Shown here in pieces: positions 1 to 8,289 of a stretch of 64,000 nt of DNA. The stretch is from positions 372,001-436,000 of the forward strand of contig NZ_SLZR01000001.1 of assembly GCF_004341165.1 (NCBI RefSeq), in the 5' to 3' direction. Position 1 is the first letter of the stretch; the number at the start of each line of letters is the position of its first letter. Under the pieces are notes generated by a model, which saw only the letters and a list, made by a program, of their open reading frames with translations, did no database searches and was not told the DNA's origin. Made by a program: the position numbers and the translations under genes. This DNA comes from Reinekea marinisedimentorum. Lineage in GTDB: Bacteria; Pseudomonadota; Gammaproteobacteria; Pseudomonadales; Natronospirillaceae.

Positions 1-632
1 GCAAACGGTTGTGCTTCCAGTAACTGGGAACCGATGTGGCAATCCATGCCGGTAATTTTCAGGTTCGGCAGTTTCGCCGCCTGGCGGTATATTTCTTTCG
101 CCAGCCGGTAATCCACCCCAAATTTGTTTTCTTTCAGGCCGGTGGAAATGTACGGGTGGGTTTTGGCGTCGACATCCGGGTTCACCCGCAGTGAAATCGG
201 TGCGATCTTGCCCATGTCACCGGCAACCGCGTTCAGGCGGTCGAGCTCGGCGGCGGATTCGATGTTAAAGCAGTGAATGCCTGCTTCCAGCGCGCGGCGC
301 ATTTCGCTGGCCTTTTTGGCCACGCCGGAAAACACCACCTTGCCGGCATCGCCACCGGCGGCCAGTACGCGCTCCAGTTCTCCCACCGAGACGATATCGA
401 ACCCGGCACCCAGCTTGGCCAGTACGCTCAGCACACCAATGTTAGAGTTCGCTTTCACCGCAAAGCAGATTAAACCCTTGTGATCACCAAGCCCTGCCTG
501 ATAGGCCTTGAACTGGGTTTCAATCGCGGAGCGGGAATAGACATACAGCGGCGTGCCATAGTCTTCAGCAAGCTTGGAGACTGCAACACCTTCGGCGTGC
601 AGCTGATGGTTTTGATACGGAAACGGGTTCAT
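1..632 (-). CDS. lysA: diaminopimelate decarboxylase, partial (C-terminus outside window)
   Basis: LysA converts meso-diaminopimelate to lysine and CO2, the last step of lysine synthesis, in the cytoplasm with PLP. The visible 210 codons run from ATG (632-630) and begin MNPFPYQNHQLHAEGV, the usual start for this family. Readable landmarks are YGTPLYVYSR, the PLP-lysine context CFAVKANSN, the GFDIVSVGELE block, and HIGSQ near the window edge. The C-terminal beta domain lies beyond base 1. The gene follows lptM on the same strand with a 20-base gap, a common gammaproteobacterial arrangement. The family call is secure; only the 3' end is missing. Confidence 0.95.
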   Translation of the reverse strand, partial: MNPFPYQNHQLHAEGVAVSKLAEDYGTPLYVYSRSAIETQFKAYQAGLGDHKGLICFAVKANSNIGVLSVLAKLGAGFDIVSVGELERVLAAGGDAGKVVFSGVAKKASEMRRALEAGIHCFNIESAAELDRLNAVAGDMGKIAPISLRVNPDVDAKTHPYISTGLKENKFGVDYRLAKEIYRQAAKLPNLKITGMDCHIGSQLLEAQPF

Positions 633-652
633 CGTGGAACGCAACCTTTTGA

Positions 653-787
653 TCAGAGCTTTTGGTCAGTTTGGCTAGTGGTGGTATCTGAGTTGGGCAG
701 CGTCAGCCGGTCCGGCTTGGTGCCGCAGGCTGACAGCAGGCTCACTGAGATAAACAGCAGGCAGATTAATTTTCGTTGAATAGACAT
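653..787 (-). CDS. lptM: LptM-type small lipoprotein (YifL family)
   Basis: This 44-codon gene encodes a short lipoprotein with a hydrophobic signal segment (residues 5-20), a lipobox LLSAC, and then GTKPDRLTLP after the lipidated cysteine. In Enterobacteria, LptM (YifL) helps assemble the LptDE lipopolysaccharide translocon at the outer membrane. Its usual position directly upstream of lysA is seen here too. The sequence directly shows the lipobox and the CGTKPD-type stretch; the LPS-transport role is inferred from the family. The tail is rich in Thr, Ser, Gln and Asp and looks disordered. The gene is short enough to be missed by automated callers. Confidence 0.8.
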   Translation of the reverse strand: MSIQRKLICLLFISVSLLSACGTKPDRLTLPNSDTTTSQTDQKL

Positions 788-903
788 GTGTGCTAAACCA
801 CTGCAAGTGAGCGGCGAGTATAGCAAGAGCGGCGCAACAACAAACCTCTGTTTGTTCAGTGCTGTCTTTCAGTTTCAGCAAGAACCGAGCGCACCACCGG
901 GCG

Positions 904-1593
904 TTAACCCTGTGGCTGGCTTCTGCGGTTCCTGAAGAACGAAACGGCCTTCTTAGCGATCAGCGGGAAGACCCCCAGTAAGACGAACGAGGCCAGCAGC
1001 GGCGCAGACAGAATGCCGGACAGGCTATCCAGCTTGGCCAGCTGAGTGCCTGCGTTGGCATACACAGCGGCACCGGCGAGCATGCCAATCTGGGAGACCC
1101 AGAAGTAAGTCCAGACGCGAATCTTGGTCAGGCCCATCACCACGTTGATCACAAAGAACGGTACCACCGGCACTAAACGCAGCGTGAACAGATAGAAGGC
1201 GCCATCCTGTTCAATGCCCTTGTTGACCGGTTCAATTTTGTCGGCAAATTTCTTCTGTACCCAGTCGCCAAGTACATAACGGGCGATTAAGAACGCCAGT
1301 GTGGCTCCGATTGTGGCCGAGAGGTTGGCCAGAATGGTGCCTAGAAATACCCCGAAAACCGCGCCACCGGTGAGCGTCAGCAGAGCCGCTCCCGGTAACG
1401 ACAGTGCCGTCACCACGATGTAGATCAGAGCGTAGGCCAGGGCCAGCAGGATTGGGTTTTCAGCGCGGTATTCCTGTAAGGCTGCCTGTTGGTGTTTCAG
1501 CTGCTCCAGCGTCAGGTAGGTGGCGAGGTCGAAGTAAATAAAGGCGGCAACGGCCGCGATCACAATAGCGAGAAGCGAAATCTTTTTAATCAT
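904..1593 (-). CDS. TVP38/TMEM64 family (DedA-like) inner-membrane protein
   Basis: This 229-residue polytopic membrane protein has an N-terminal membrane segment (residues 4-22), further hydrophobic segments near 50-110, 140-175 and 190-215, and a basic C-terminus. The SLPGAALLTLTGGAVFG stretch and the later LRLVPVVPFFVINVVMGLT stretch are hallmarks of the TVP38/TMEM64 (SNARE-associated) family, related to DedA. DedA relatives have been linked to lipid-carrier flipping and envelope homeostasis, but the substrate of this branch is not established. ATG is preceded by GGAGG. It stands alone between lptM and a DUF4124 gene, so context gives no further clue. Confidence 0.85.
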   Translation of the reverse strand: MIKKISLLAIVIAAVAAFIYFDLATYLTLEQLKHQQAALQEYRAENPILLALAYALIYIVVTALSLPGAALLTLTGGAVFGVFLGTILANLSATIGATLAFLIARYVLGDWVQKKFADKIEPVNKGIEQDGAFYLFTLRLVPVVPFFVINVVMGLTKIRVWTYFWVSQIGMLAGAAVYANAGTQLAKLDSLSGILSAPLLASFVLLGVFPLIAKKAVSFFRNRRSQPQG

Positions 1594-1637
1594 GGAGGTA
1601 GGAGCCCTTAAAACCTGCAGATAATGGCGTCGGTCAT

Positions 1638-1678
1638 AAAAAAGTGAGTGGTTGTCTTTCCTGAGGGTCAGACAACCA
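1638..1678 (-). terminator. Intrinsic terminator candidate after the DUF4124 gene
   Basis: Perfect 9-bp inverted repeat: TGGTTGTCT at 1649-1657 and AGACAACCA at 1670-1678. Read on the minus strand it is followed five bases later by six T residues (1643-1638). It lies 30 bp beyond the DUF4124 stop and upstream of the TVP38 gene. Confidence 0.55.
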
Positions 1679-1707
1679 ATGCTGGCAGGAGTTCTCGGCA
1701 GACGCGG

Positions 1708-2346
1708 TTAAAATTCAGCGGCGGGTTCCGGTTCAACCCATTTTTTCTTGTTGATCATTTCCCAAAGCACGACCATTCGATCACGATCGAGCAGAAATAC
1801 GTCGCGCGCTTCCTGCTTGCGGGATTCAACCTCATCAATCTCGGCTTCAAAGTCCGCGATTTGCTGATCGATGGTGGAGAGTTCGCTGAGCAGGTTTTCG
1901 GGGATGTCCTTACCGGTTTTTTCCAGGTTTGCGGCCTGTTCCTGCAGGGTGTCGTGCTCGTTTTCTTTAATGCGGATGCGGTTCACCTTGACACGAATTT
2001 CCATATCCATCCGCGATAACCAGGTCGCCATGGCGCGGTCAACGTCGGTTGGAGAGCGGTACAGCTTTAGCAGTTCTTCATCGCGTGCCAGCTGCATTTC
2101 AGCAGCGATCTGCGCATCCTGCTGCGCTTTGCGCTCTTCTTCGCTGAGCTCCGGGGCGACCTTCTTAATGAGGTTGCCGGCGTCATCGATAATTTCGTAC
2201 CCACCCTTCACGGCATCCGGCGGGATATAGCTCTGGATGAACAGGTTGCCGTCTTTGTCTGTCCAACGATAAAACTGGGCCGCAAAGACCGAGTTAGCGG
2301 TTATGAGTAAGGCAACAAGCAAGGCTGTTGAAGAAAATTTATACAT
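1708..2346 (-). CDS. DUF4124 domain-containing exported protein
   Basis: The protein of 212 residues starts MYKFSSTALLVALLITANS and has a signal peptide ending near VFAA. A DUF4124 domain follows (QFYRWTDKDGNLFIQSYIPPD, approximately residues 24-60), then a long charged helical region rich in Glu, Lys and Arg that looks like coiled coil. DUF4124 has no defined biochemical role; members are usually periplasmic. I chose the ATG at 2346 because the signal peptide begins there; in-frame starts at 2358 and 2382 would add 4 or 12 residues. It lies next to pyrE on the same strand, an association I also recall from Pseudomonas. Confidence 0.75.
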   Translation of the reverse strand: MYKFSSTALLVALLITANSVFAAQFYRWTDKDGNLFIQSYIPPDAVKGGYEIIDDAGNLIKKVAPELSEEERKAQQDAQIAAEMQLARDEELLKLYRSPTDVDRAMATWLSRMDMEIRVKVNRIRIKENEHDTLQEQAANLEKTGKDIPENLLSELSTIDQQIADFEAEIDEVESRKQEARDVFLLDRDRMVVLWEMINKKKWVEPEPAAEF

Positions 2347-2441
2347 GCTGTTTCTCATGAGTTGAGTGCGTTTACCGGGCAATCAGCCGTGAATATGGCA
2401 GTTCCGGCTGAACCCCGGCTTAACTGTACCTCTAATCGTGT

Positions 2442-3128
2442 TCAGAAAACGCCGTACTGTTCGCGGTATTCATTCATTTTAGCAAGATGTTCGGCAAATG
2501 AATCTGAGCCGTCAATATAAGCCATAATTTGTTCAAGTTTAACCGCTGCCAGAATCTGAATGCCGTAGGTTTTCTCCAGTGCCTGAATTGCGGAGAGTTC
2601 TGACCCATCGAGCTTTTCCTGACGGTCAATCAACACCACGGCAGCGGCCAGCTCGGCCTCCGGGTAGCTTTCCAGCAAGGCCAGGGTTTCTTTAATGGCG
2701 GTACCGGCGGTAATCACGTCGTCTACCAGTACAACCTTGCCTTGCAGAGGGGCGCCCACAATGCTGCCGCCTTCGCCGTGATCTTTCGCTTCTTTGCGGT
2801 TGAACGCAAAGGGGACATTACGGTCGTATAAATCGCTCAGTGCATAAACGGTCGAGGTTGCCAGTGGAATGCCCTTATAGGCGGGCCCAAATACCATATC
2901 GAATTCAATACCGGCCTCGATCAGCGTTTTTGCGTAAATTTCGCCGAGCTTCTTCTGTGACAAACCATCATCAAATTTGCCGGCATTGAAAAAATAAGGG
3001 CTATTTCTGCCGGATTTCAGTGTAAAGTGACCGAATTGAAGGACGTTTTTTGTGATGGAATAGTCGATGAAGCTTTTTTGCCAATCTTGCAGAGTTGCTG
3101 TACTTGGTCGAATATTTGTACTATCCAT
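2442..3128 (-). CDS. pyrE: orotate phosphoribosyltransferase
   Basis: PyrE transfers phosphoribose from PRPP to orotate to make OMP in de novo pyrimidine synthesis. The 228-residue protein has the family opening WQKSFIDYSITKNVLQFG, the FTLKSGRNSPYFFN substrate block, the FGPAYKGIPLA loop, a FNRKEAKDHGEGG flexible loop, and the PRPP-binding motif VVLVDDVITAGTA. The N-terminus is about 14 residues longer than the common 213-residue form (MDSTNIRPSTATLQ); no better internal start with a ribosome site was seen. It is transcribed divergently from crc across a 177-bp AT-rich gap, as in Pseudomonas. Confidence 0.97.
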   Translation of the reverse strand: MDSTNIRPSTATLQDWQKSFIDYSITKNVLQFGHFTLKSGRNSPYFFNAGKFDDGLSQKKLGEIYAKTLIEAGIEFDMVFGPAYKGIPLATSTVYALSDLYDRNVPFAFNRKEAKDHGEGGSIVGAPLQGKVVLVDDVITAGTAIKETLALLESYPEAELAAAVVLIDRQEKLDGSELSAIQALEKTYGIQILAAVKLEQIMAYIDGSDSFAEHLAKMNEYREQYGVF

Positions 3129-3305
3129 TTAAAAGACCCTTTATAAAAATAATAATTAGAAAAAATACCTGAAATAAATAATCATACAATTAACTCTCGG
3201 TCGCTCTATTGTATCTGAAATTCAGGTAACATACGCAGTTCGATGTATAAAAGAGCTCTGCCGGTACGCGACCGGGTAGGGCAGCAAGATTATTGGTAGG
3301 AATAG

Positions 3306-4067
3306 ATGAAGGTCATCACACTTAACGTAAATGGAATTGTTAACGCCGCGGAGCGGGGCTTGCTGGAATGGTTGGAGCACCTCGATGCTGATGTTGTCTG
3401 TTTACAGGATACACGCGTAAAACATTATAAGTTACCGGATAACTTTTTAGAGGTTCCCGGTTACAACGCCTACTTCTTCGATGCCGAAGAAGATGACCAT
3501 GCCGGAACCGCAATCTATTGCCGCTCTATACCCAAGGCTATTATCTATGGCTTTGGTAACCCTAAATACGATCTGGAAGGCGGTTTTATTCAGGCCGACT
3601 TCGATAACGTATCGGTTGCCTCGGTCTGGGTGCCTAAGGCTCAATGGATCGAAGATGTTGATTACAAACTCGAATACCTTGAGGCCTTCCAGCAGCATTT
3701 GAAGCGCACCCGCCGCAAGCGTCGCGATTTCATCTTTGCCGGCAGCTACCAGATGGCGCACCGCTCTGTCGATTTGGGCAACTGGGAAACGCATCAGCGT
3801 GAGCCGGGTTTCCTGCCGGAAGAGCGCGCCTGGATGGATCAGGCACTGGGGCCCATCGGCTTTGTTGATGCCTTCCGCCTGGTAAATCGCCAGGACCGCC
3901 AGCATACCTTCTGGCCCTATGATGAAGCTCAGGCCAATGGCACCCGCATTGATTATCAGCTGATTACACCAAACCTGTCGGATTTTGTTCTGGATTCCAA
4001 AATTATCCGTGAGCCGCGCCTCAGCCCGCACTGCCCGGTGATGGTTGAGTACGATATGGATCTTTAA
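3306..4067 (+). CDS. crc: Crc-type catabolite repression control protein (degenerate ExoIII/EEP fold)
   Basis: The 253-residue protein has the exonuclease III/endonuclease-phosphatase fold (MKVITLNVNGI start, VVCLQDTR, RIDYQL, SPHCPVMVEYD end). Key catalytic positions are lost: the usual QE is QD, the GD-x-N motif is replaced by FAGSYQMAH, and the terminal SDH is SPH. The same changes mark Pseudomonas Crc, which has no nuclease activity and acts with Hfq in translational repression of catabolic genes. Divergent pyrE next door matches the Pseudomonas crc locus. The ATG at 3306 follows an AGGA ribosome site. Crc function in this organism is inference from sequence and context; a generic ExoIII label would mislead. 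Confidence 0.83.
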   Translation: MKVITLNVNGIVNAAERGLLEWLEHLDADVVCLQDTRVKHYKLPDNFLEVPGYNAYFFDAEEDDHAGTAIYCRSIPKAIIYGFGNPKYDLEGGFIQADFDNVSVASVWVPKAQWIEDVDYKLEYLEAFQQHLKRTRRKRRDFIFAGSYQMAHRSVDLGNWETHQREPGFLPEERAWMDQALGPIGFVDAFRLVNRQDRQHTFWPYDEAQANGTRIDYQLITPNLSDFVLDSKIIREPRLSPHCPVMVEYDMDL

Positions 4068-4081
4068 TCCAGCATCTTTGT

Positions 4082-4107
4082 AAAAAAGGCCGTAAAGGCC
4101 TTTTTTT
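4082..4107. terminator. Bidirectional intrinsic terminator between crc and the ABC permease gene
   Basis: Ten-base stem AAAAAAGGCC (4082-4091) and GGCCTTTTTT (4097-4106) with a 5-base loop, flanked by A and T tracts so that it reads as a terminator on both strands. It sits between two convergent genes. Confidence 0.85.
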
Positions 4108-4128
4108 ATGCCTGCCGGTTACCCGGCG

Positions 4129-5022
4129 TTATGCCGGGTTCAGGTGTCGGCGGCTGTGTTGCTCAATGCGTCCAAACAGCAGCGACAGTGAAAAGCAGAG
4201 CGCCAGATAGGCAAGACCCACAAGGATCCAAATTTCGAAAATCAGGCCCGATGAATTGGCCATCTCGGTGCCGACAAAGGTCAGCTCCTGAATAGAGATC
4301 AGCGAAACGATCGATGAATCCTTCACCAATGAGATTGCCTGTCCGGCCAGCGGCGGTGTAATGGCGGTAAATACCTGCGGCGCAATAATAAAGCGGTACT
4401 TTGTCCGGGTGGATAGCCCCAGTGAGTCAGCTGCCTCCCACTGACCTTTTTCAATAGATTCCAGACCAGCCCGGACGATCTCTGCAATATAGGCCGCAGC
4501 GAGCAGGCCCACGCAGAGCACGCCAGAGAGTAAATTCTCCCAGAGCTGAGGCTCCCCAAACAGCCAGCGCTGAATGAAATTAATATCGCCTTTATGTTCC
4601 CGCAGCAGTGACTCCAGGCCAAGCAGCGGAATGAGCTGGTTGGATATGAAGAAGTAGAAAATAAAAATGAAGACCAGCGGTGGCATATTGCGGACGAGCA
4701 TGATGTAGGCCGTTGCGGGTGTGCGTAACCAGCTGCGCTCGGAATGGCGGCAAATGCCCAGTGCCGAACCCAGTACCAGAGCAAAGGCCATGCCCCATAG
4801 GCTCAGCCGGATGGTCGCCAGAAAGCCCTGAAACAGGTAGGGCCAGCTGCCGTCTGCACGCGGGGTGAGGATCAGCGAAAAGGCGGCGCTCCAGTTCCAG
4901 TGGTAATTCACACCCGCCGAGGAGCGATACCAGAGCCAGGCCGCGGCGATCGACAGAAGAATCAGCAGGGCAATATCCAGCCGGTTTAAACGCCAGCGCC
5001 GCTTGTTCGGGAAGTTATTCAA
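4129..5022 (-). CDS. polar amino-acid ABC transporter permease (HisM/GlnP family)
   Basis: This 297-residue membrane protein has an N-terminal hydrophobic segment (17-32), a GFLATIRLSLWGMAFALVLG segment that opens the core domain, and the EAA loop EAADSLGLSTRTKYRFIIAPQ that docks onto the ATPase. The SIVSLISIQELT stretch near the C-terminus is typical of amino-acid permeases. The start is TTG at 5022; no ATG is available before the core domain. It is the last gene of a set running permease, binding protein, permease, and shows no ATP-binding subunit downstream, where transcription meets a convergent terminator. Substrate is unknown; glutamate, glutamine or a related polar amino acid is a guess from family. 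Confidence 0.88.
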   Translation of the reverse strand: MNNFPNKRRWRLNRLDIALLILLSIAAAWLWYRSSAGVNYHWNWSAAFSLILTPRADGSWPYLFQGFLATIRLSLWGMAFALVLGSALGICRHSERSWLRTPATAYIMLVRNMPPLVFIFIFYFFISNQLIPLLGLESLLREHKGDINFIQRWLFGEPQLWENLLSGVLCVGLLAAAYIAEIVRAGLESIEKGQWEAADSLGLSTRTKYRFIIAPQVFTAITPPLAGQAISLVKDSSIVSLISIQELTFVGTEMANSSGLIFEIWILVGLAYLALCFSLSLLFGRIEQHSRRHLNPA

Positions 5023-5033
5023 CGTCTTTAGCG

Positions 5034-5840
5034 TTATTGGCCCTGGGCGATTTCGTCCTGCCAGTCGAGCGTCGAGAACCAGTATTCATAGCGCTCTTCC
5101 AGCCAGCCATCCTCGGTACGCGCCTGAATCCAGCTGTCGAAGAAGGCTTTCTTATCGTCTTCGCCGAGGCGTACAGCAAAGGCTTCGTTGCCCTTGGATA
5201 AGCGCTCCGAGAACGGCAGGAACAGCATTTCAGCGTGTTTCACGGTTTCATGTTCCGGTTTCGGGCTGGACGCAATTACCGCGTGGGCATTGCCGTTGAG
5301 AACTTCCTGAAAGGCCTGGGCATCGTCATCGAATTGCAGAATTTTAGCTTTAGGGAAGGTTTCTTTGGCGATTTGCACCGTGAAGGCACCACGGCGGGCG
5401 GCTATTTTCACCTTGCGGGAATCGAAATCGCTGTATTCGGTAAAGCCCTCGGCCAGCTTTTTACTGGCAGCCACCTGCACCCCGGAATGGGAATAGGGCT
5501 CGGTAAACAGCACGCTCTTTGCCCGCTCTTCGGTGACCGACATACCACCGATGATGACATCGAACTTACGCGCCAGCAGTGCCGGGATAATGCCATCCCA
5601 GGCGGTCGGTATAAACTCGACCTGCCAGCCAGAATCTGCCGCCAGGCGCTTGGCGACATCAATTTCAAAACCGATAAGGTCACCCTGCTTGTTACGCATG
5701 GCCCAGGGTACGAATGTCGACATCCCCACCCGCAAGGTTCCGCGTTCGTTAATCTGATCCAGATTCGGGGTTGCAGCCGCAGCGAGGCTGGCAAAAACCG
5801 TTGCCAGGGTGCATAAGAGCGCAGTCTTAAAAAATTTCAT
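5034..5840 (-). CDS. amino-acid ABC transporter substrate-binding protein
   Basis: The start MKFFKTALLCTLATVFASLAAA is a clear signal peptide, cut near AAA-TPN, followed by a periplasmic binding domain of SBP family 3: LRVGMSTFVPWAMRNKQG, GFEIDVAKRLA, WDGIIPALLARKFDVIIGGM, and the TEERAKSVLFTEPYS block. Mature length, about 245 residues, is normal. ATG at 5840 has a good AGGAGA site, so the 26 upstream in-frame codons are not used. It sits between two permease genes. The protein ends with a Trp-, Glu- and Asp-rich tail (LEERYEYWFSTLDWQDEI). The ligand cannot be assigned by reading alone. Confidence 0.9.
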   Translation of the reverse strand: MKFFKTALLCTLATVFASLAAAATPNLDQINERGTLRVGMSTFVPWAMRNKQGDLIGFEIDVAKRLAADSGWQVEFIPTAWDGIIPALLARKFDVIIGGMSVTEERAKSVLFTEPYSHSGVQVAASKKLAEGFTEYSDFDSRKVKIAARRGAFTVQIAKETFPKAKILQFDDDAQAFQEVLNGNAHAVIASSPKPEHETVKHAEMLFLPFSERLSKGNEAFAVRLGEDDKKAFFDSWIQARTEDGWLEERYEYWFSTLDWQDEIAQGQ

Positions 5841-5871
5841 CAAAGGGTCTCCTTGTTTGGGGTTGCAGAAA

Positions 5872-6678
5872 TCAGGCTTTCCATTGCGCACCGAGTTTGT
5901 GTTCCAGCAACAGCGCAAGGCCGGAAAGGGCCAGGGTTAACATCAGATAAATGGCCGCAACGCTGAACCAGATCTCAAACGGCATGGCTGTTTCGGCGAC
6001 GATATTGCGGCCTTCGGTGGTTAAATCAAAAATCGCCATCACACTAACGATAGATGAATTCTTTATCAATGACACAACCTCGTTGGTCAGCGGTGGTAGT
6101 GTTCGCTGCAGTACCTGCGGCAGAATAATGGTCCGGTAGGTGGCGTATTGATTGAGCCCCAGCGAGTAGGCCGCCTCGAACTGACCACGGTGAATGCTGT
6201 TTAAACCGGCCCGGAAAATTTCAGCGGTATAGGCACCCTGAAACAGCGCCAGTGCCAGCACCGCGGTATTAAAGCGGCTGAGCCCGAGAATGGGGCCGAA
6301 GACAAAGTAGAGCAGATAGATTTGAACCAACAGCGGTGTGTTACGGATCAGCTCGATGTAGCCGCGTGACAAAAACCGGCCAACGACGGAGTCCGAAAGA
6401 CGCAGTAAGGCGGTGCTCAGACCAATAACTAACGTACCGATTAAACCCAAAGCCGATATGTGCAGGGTAACAACGAGGCCCTGTATCAGTTCTGCGGGCC
6501 ACCACTGGCCATCCTCATAGAAAAACAGGTATTGCGGGACGCGCTGCCACTGCCAGCTGTAACCCATCGCCTCTGCGCCGCTGTCGAGCAACCAGGCCAT
6601 CCCAACCAGCAGCAAAACCATCTGTATTAACGCAGAGCCTGCCGGCTTCAGTGCCCGTTGCCATTTTCTATCCGCCAC
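5872..6678 (-). CDS. polar amino-acid ABC transporter permease (HisM/GlnP family), first of two
   Basis: This 268-residue permease has an N-terminal membrane helix, a large periplasmic insert (WQWQRVPQYLFFYEDGQWW), the LIQGLVVTLHISALGLIGTLV segment, and an EAA loop EAAYSLGLNQYATYRTIILPQ. The NSSIVSVMAIFDLT stretch matches the second permease at 4129-5022. Two similar permeases plus one binding protein suggest a heterodimeric channel. Start is GTG at 6678, overlapping the 3' end of comM by 11 bases, so translation may be coupled. No nucleotide-binding subunit is encoded next to it. Confidence 0.88.
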   Translation of the reverse strand: MADRKWQRALKPAGSALIQMVLLLVGMAWLLDSGAEAMGYSWQWQRVPQYLFFYEDGQWWPAELIQGLVVTLHISALGLIGTLVIGLSTALLRLSDSVVGRFLSRGYIELIRNTPLLVQIYLLYFVFGPILGLSRFNTAVLALALFQGAYTAEIFRAGLNSIHRGQFEAAYSLGLNQYATYRTIILPQVLQRTLPPLTNEVVSLIKNSSIVSVMAIFDLTTEGRNIVAETAMPFEIWFSVAAIYLMLTLALSGLALLLEHKLGAQWKA

Positions 6679-8170
6679 CCGTTAACCTTTCCAGTTGCCT
6701 GCAGTTTAAAGCCTCTATGATAGCGCTTTTATCGATTGCGGGCTGACTGTTCAGGTCGGTAATGGTTCGGGCAACACGCAACAGCCGGTGATAGGCGCGG
6801 GCACTCAGGCCCAGCTTATCCATCGCCGTATCCAGCAGCTTGTGCTCTGCGCTGCCGAGGGCACATTGCTGGTCGAGCGCTTTGCCGGTTAATTCACTGT
6901 TGGTGCAACCCTGTCGTTGCAGTTGCACCTGCCACGCGCGGGTGACCCGAGCTTTTACCGTGGCCGAGGATTCCGGCTGGCTGTTGGCCATCAACACCTC
7001 TTTGGGCAGGCTGGGCACTTCAATGTGCAGATCGATACGATCAAGAAACGGCCCGGACAGCCGCGAGACATACTTCTGAATCTGTTCCCGGGTATAGCGG
7101 TTGGAGCGCGGATCATCAGCGGCGTAGCCACCGGGGGTCGGGTTCATGGCCGCAACCAGCTGGAAGTTTGCCGGGAAGGTACTTTGCCTTCGGGCGCGGG
7201 ATATGCAAACTTCGTGACTTTCCAGCGGCTCACGCAGAACGTCCAGAACGGTGCGCGGGAATTCGGCAATCTCATCCAGAAACAGCACGCCCCGGTGCGC
7301 CAGGGTAACCTCGCCGGGTTTGGGGTTGCCACCGCCGCCAATGAGTGCGGCTGCCGAGGCGGTATGGTGCGGCGACCGGTATGGCCGGCGGTTCCATTTC
7401 AGCGGCAAGCCAGCAACAGACTGCACGGCGGCGATCTCCACCGCTTCCTGATTGGTTAACGGTGGCAGAATACCGGGCAGGCGGGAGGCCAGCAGAGTTT
7501 TGCCGGTACCGGGCGGGCCAAAAAACAGCAGGTTGTGTCTTCCGCAGGCGGCGATTTCCAAAGCGCGACGTGCGCCCTGCTGGCCTTTGACGTCGGCAAG
7601 ATCGGGGTAGGCTAAATCAACCGGGTTAATGTCGACGTCCGGCATCGGCAGCTGATAACCCGGGTCGCGCAGCATGCGGGTAACCTGCAGCAGGTGCTCG
7701 GCCGCGAACACATTGCCCTGAGTGACCAGCGCGGCTTCGGCGGCATTGTCTGCATTGCACACCAGCATACGCCCGGCCTGCTGACAGGCGATCGCCGCCG
7801 GCAGTGCGCCCGGGCCTTTGCGCAGATCGCCACTCAGTGAGAGCTCGGCCAGCCATTCATAGTCCTTCAGGGCTTTCGGGTCGAGCTGATCACTGGCCGC
7901 CAGAATGCCCAATGCAATCGCCAGATCGAACTGGCCACCCTGCTTGGGTAAATCGGCCGGCGCCATGTTTACAGTTAGTCGGCCTTGTGGAAAATCGTAT
8001 TGGCTGTTTAGAATGGCGGAGCGGACTCGATCCCTCGCTTCTCGGACGGCAGCCTCCGGCAATCCGACGATCGAAAAACCTGGCAGTCCGGCGGAAAGAT
8101 GAACTTCAATGGTTACTAACGGCGCTTCCATACCGTTATGCGCACGGCAGTACGTTATTGCGAGTGTCAT
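6668..8170 (-). CDS. comM: YifB/ComM family Mg-chelatase-like AAA+ ATPase
   Basis: The 500-residue protein has the N-terminal Lon-protease-like fold (MTLAITYCRAHNG, VEVHLSAGLPGFSIVGLPEAAVR), then a Mg-chelatase AAA+ module with Walker A FGPPGTGKT, Walker B VLFLDEIAEF, and a C-terminal MCM-like lid (ARAYHRLLRVARTI). ComM in Haemophilus and Vibrio is a hexameric branch-migration helicase that extends integration of single-stranded DNA in natural transformation. I prefer the ATG at 8170 because AGGA sits seven bases upstream; 8176 would add two residues. It is the first gene of a group that continues with the ABC transporter genes, which is unrelated in function. Confidence 0.93.
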   Translation of the reverse strand: MTLAITYCRAHNGMEAPLVTIEVHLSAGLPGFSIVGLPEAAVREARDRVRSAILNSQYDFPQGRLTVNMAPADLPKQGGQFDLAIALGILAASDQLDPKALKDYEWLAELSLSGDLRKGPGALPAAIACQQAGRMLVCNADNAAEAALVTQGNVFAAEHLLQVTRMLRDPGYQLPMPDVDINPVDLAYPDLADVKGQQGARRALEIAACGRHNLLFFGPPGTGKTLLASRLPGILPPLTNQEAVEIAAVQSVAGLPLKWNRRPYRSPHHTASAAALIGGGGNPKPGEVTLAHRGVLFLDEIAEFPRTVLDVLREPLESHEVCISRARRQSTFPANFQLVAAMNPTPGGYAADDPRSNRYTREQIQKYVSRLSGPFLDRIDLHIEVPSLPKEVLMANSQPESSATVKARVTRAWQVQLQRQGCTNSELTGKALDQQCALGSAEHKLLDTAMDKLGLSARAYHRLLRVARTITDLNSQPAIDKSAIIEALNCRQLERLTGGG

Positions 8171-8289
8171 AGGCATCCTTGCTTCGACTTTAGGGTACTT
8201 ACAGAGCTGGCGCGGGTGGCCATACTCTGTAAGATCAAATAATGGCCATCATTTTTAATAGACTTTGGTAGAAAGTGCAAATACTGACA

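Noticed and set aside
3306-4067. Exodeoxyribonuclease III
   Set aside because: Catalytic residues are missing at several motifs; a Crc-type role fits better.
5236-5251. parS-like half site TGTTTCACGG
   Set aside because: Only one half fits the TGTTTCACGTGAAACA consensus; the other half is TTTCAT. It lies inside the binding-protein gene.
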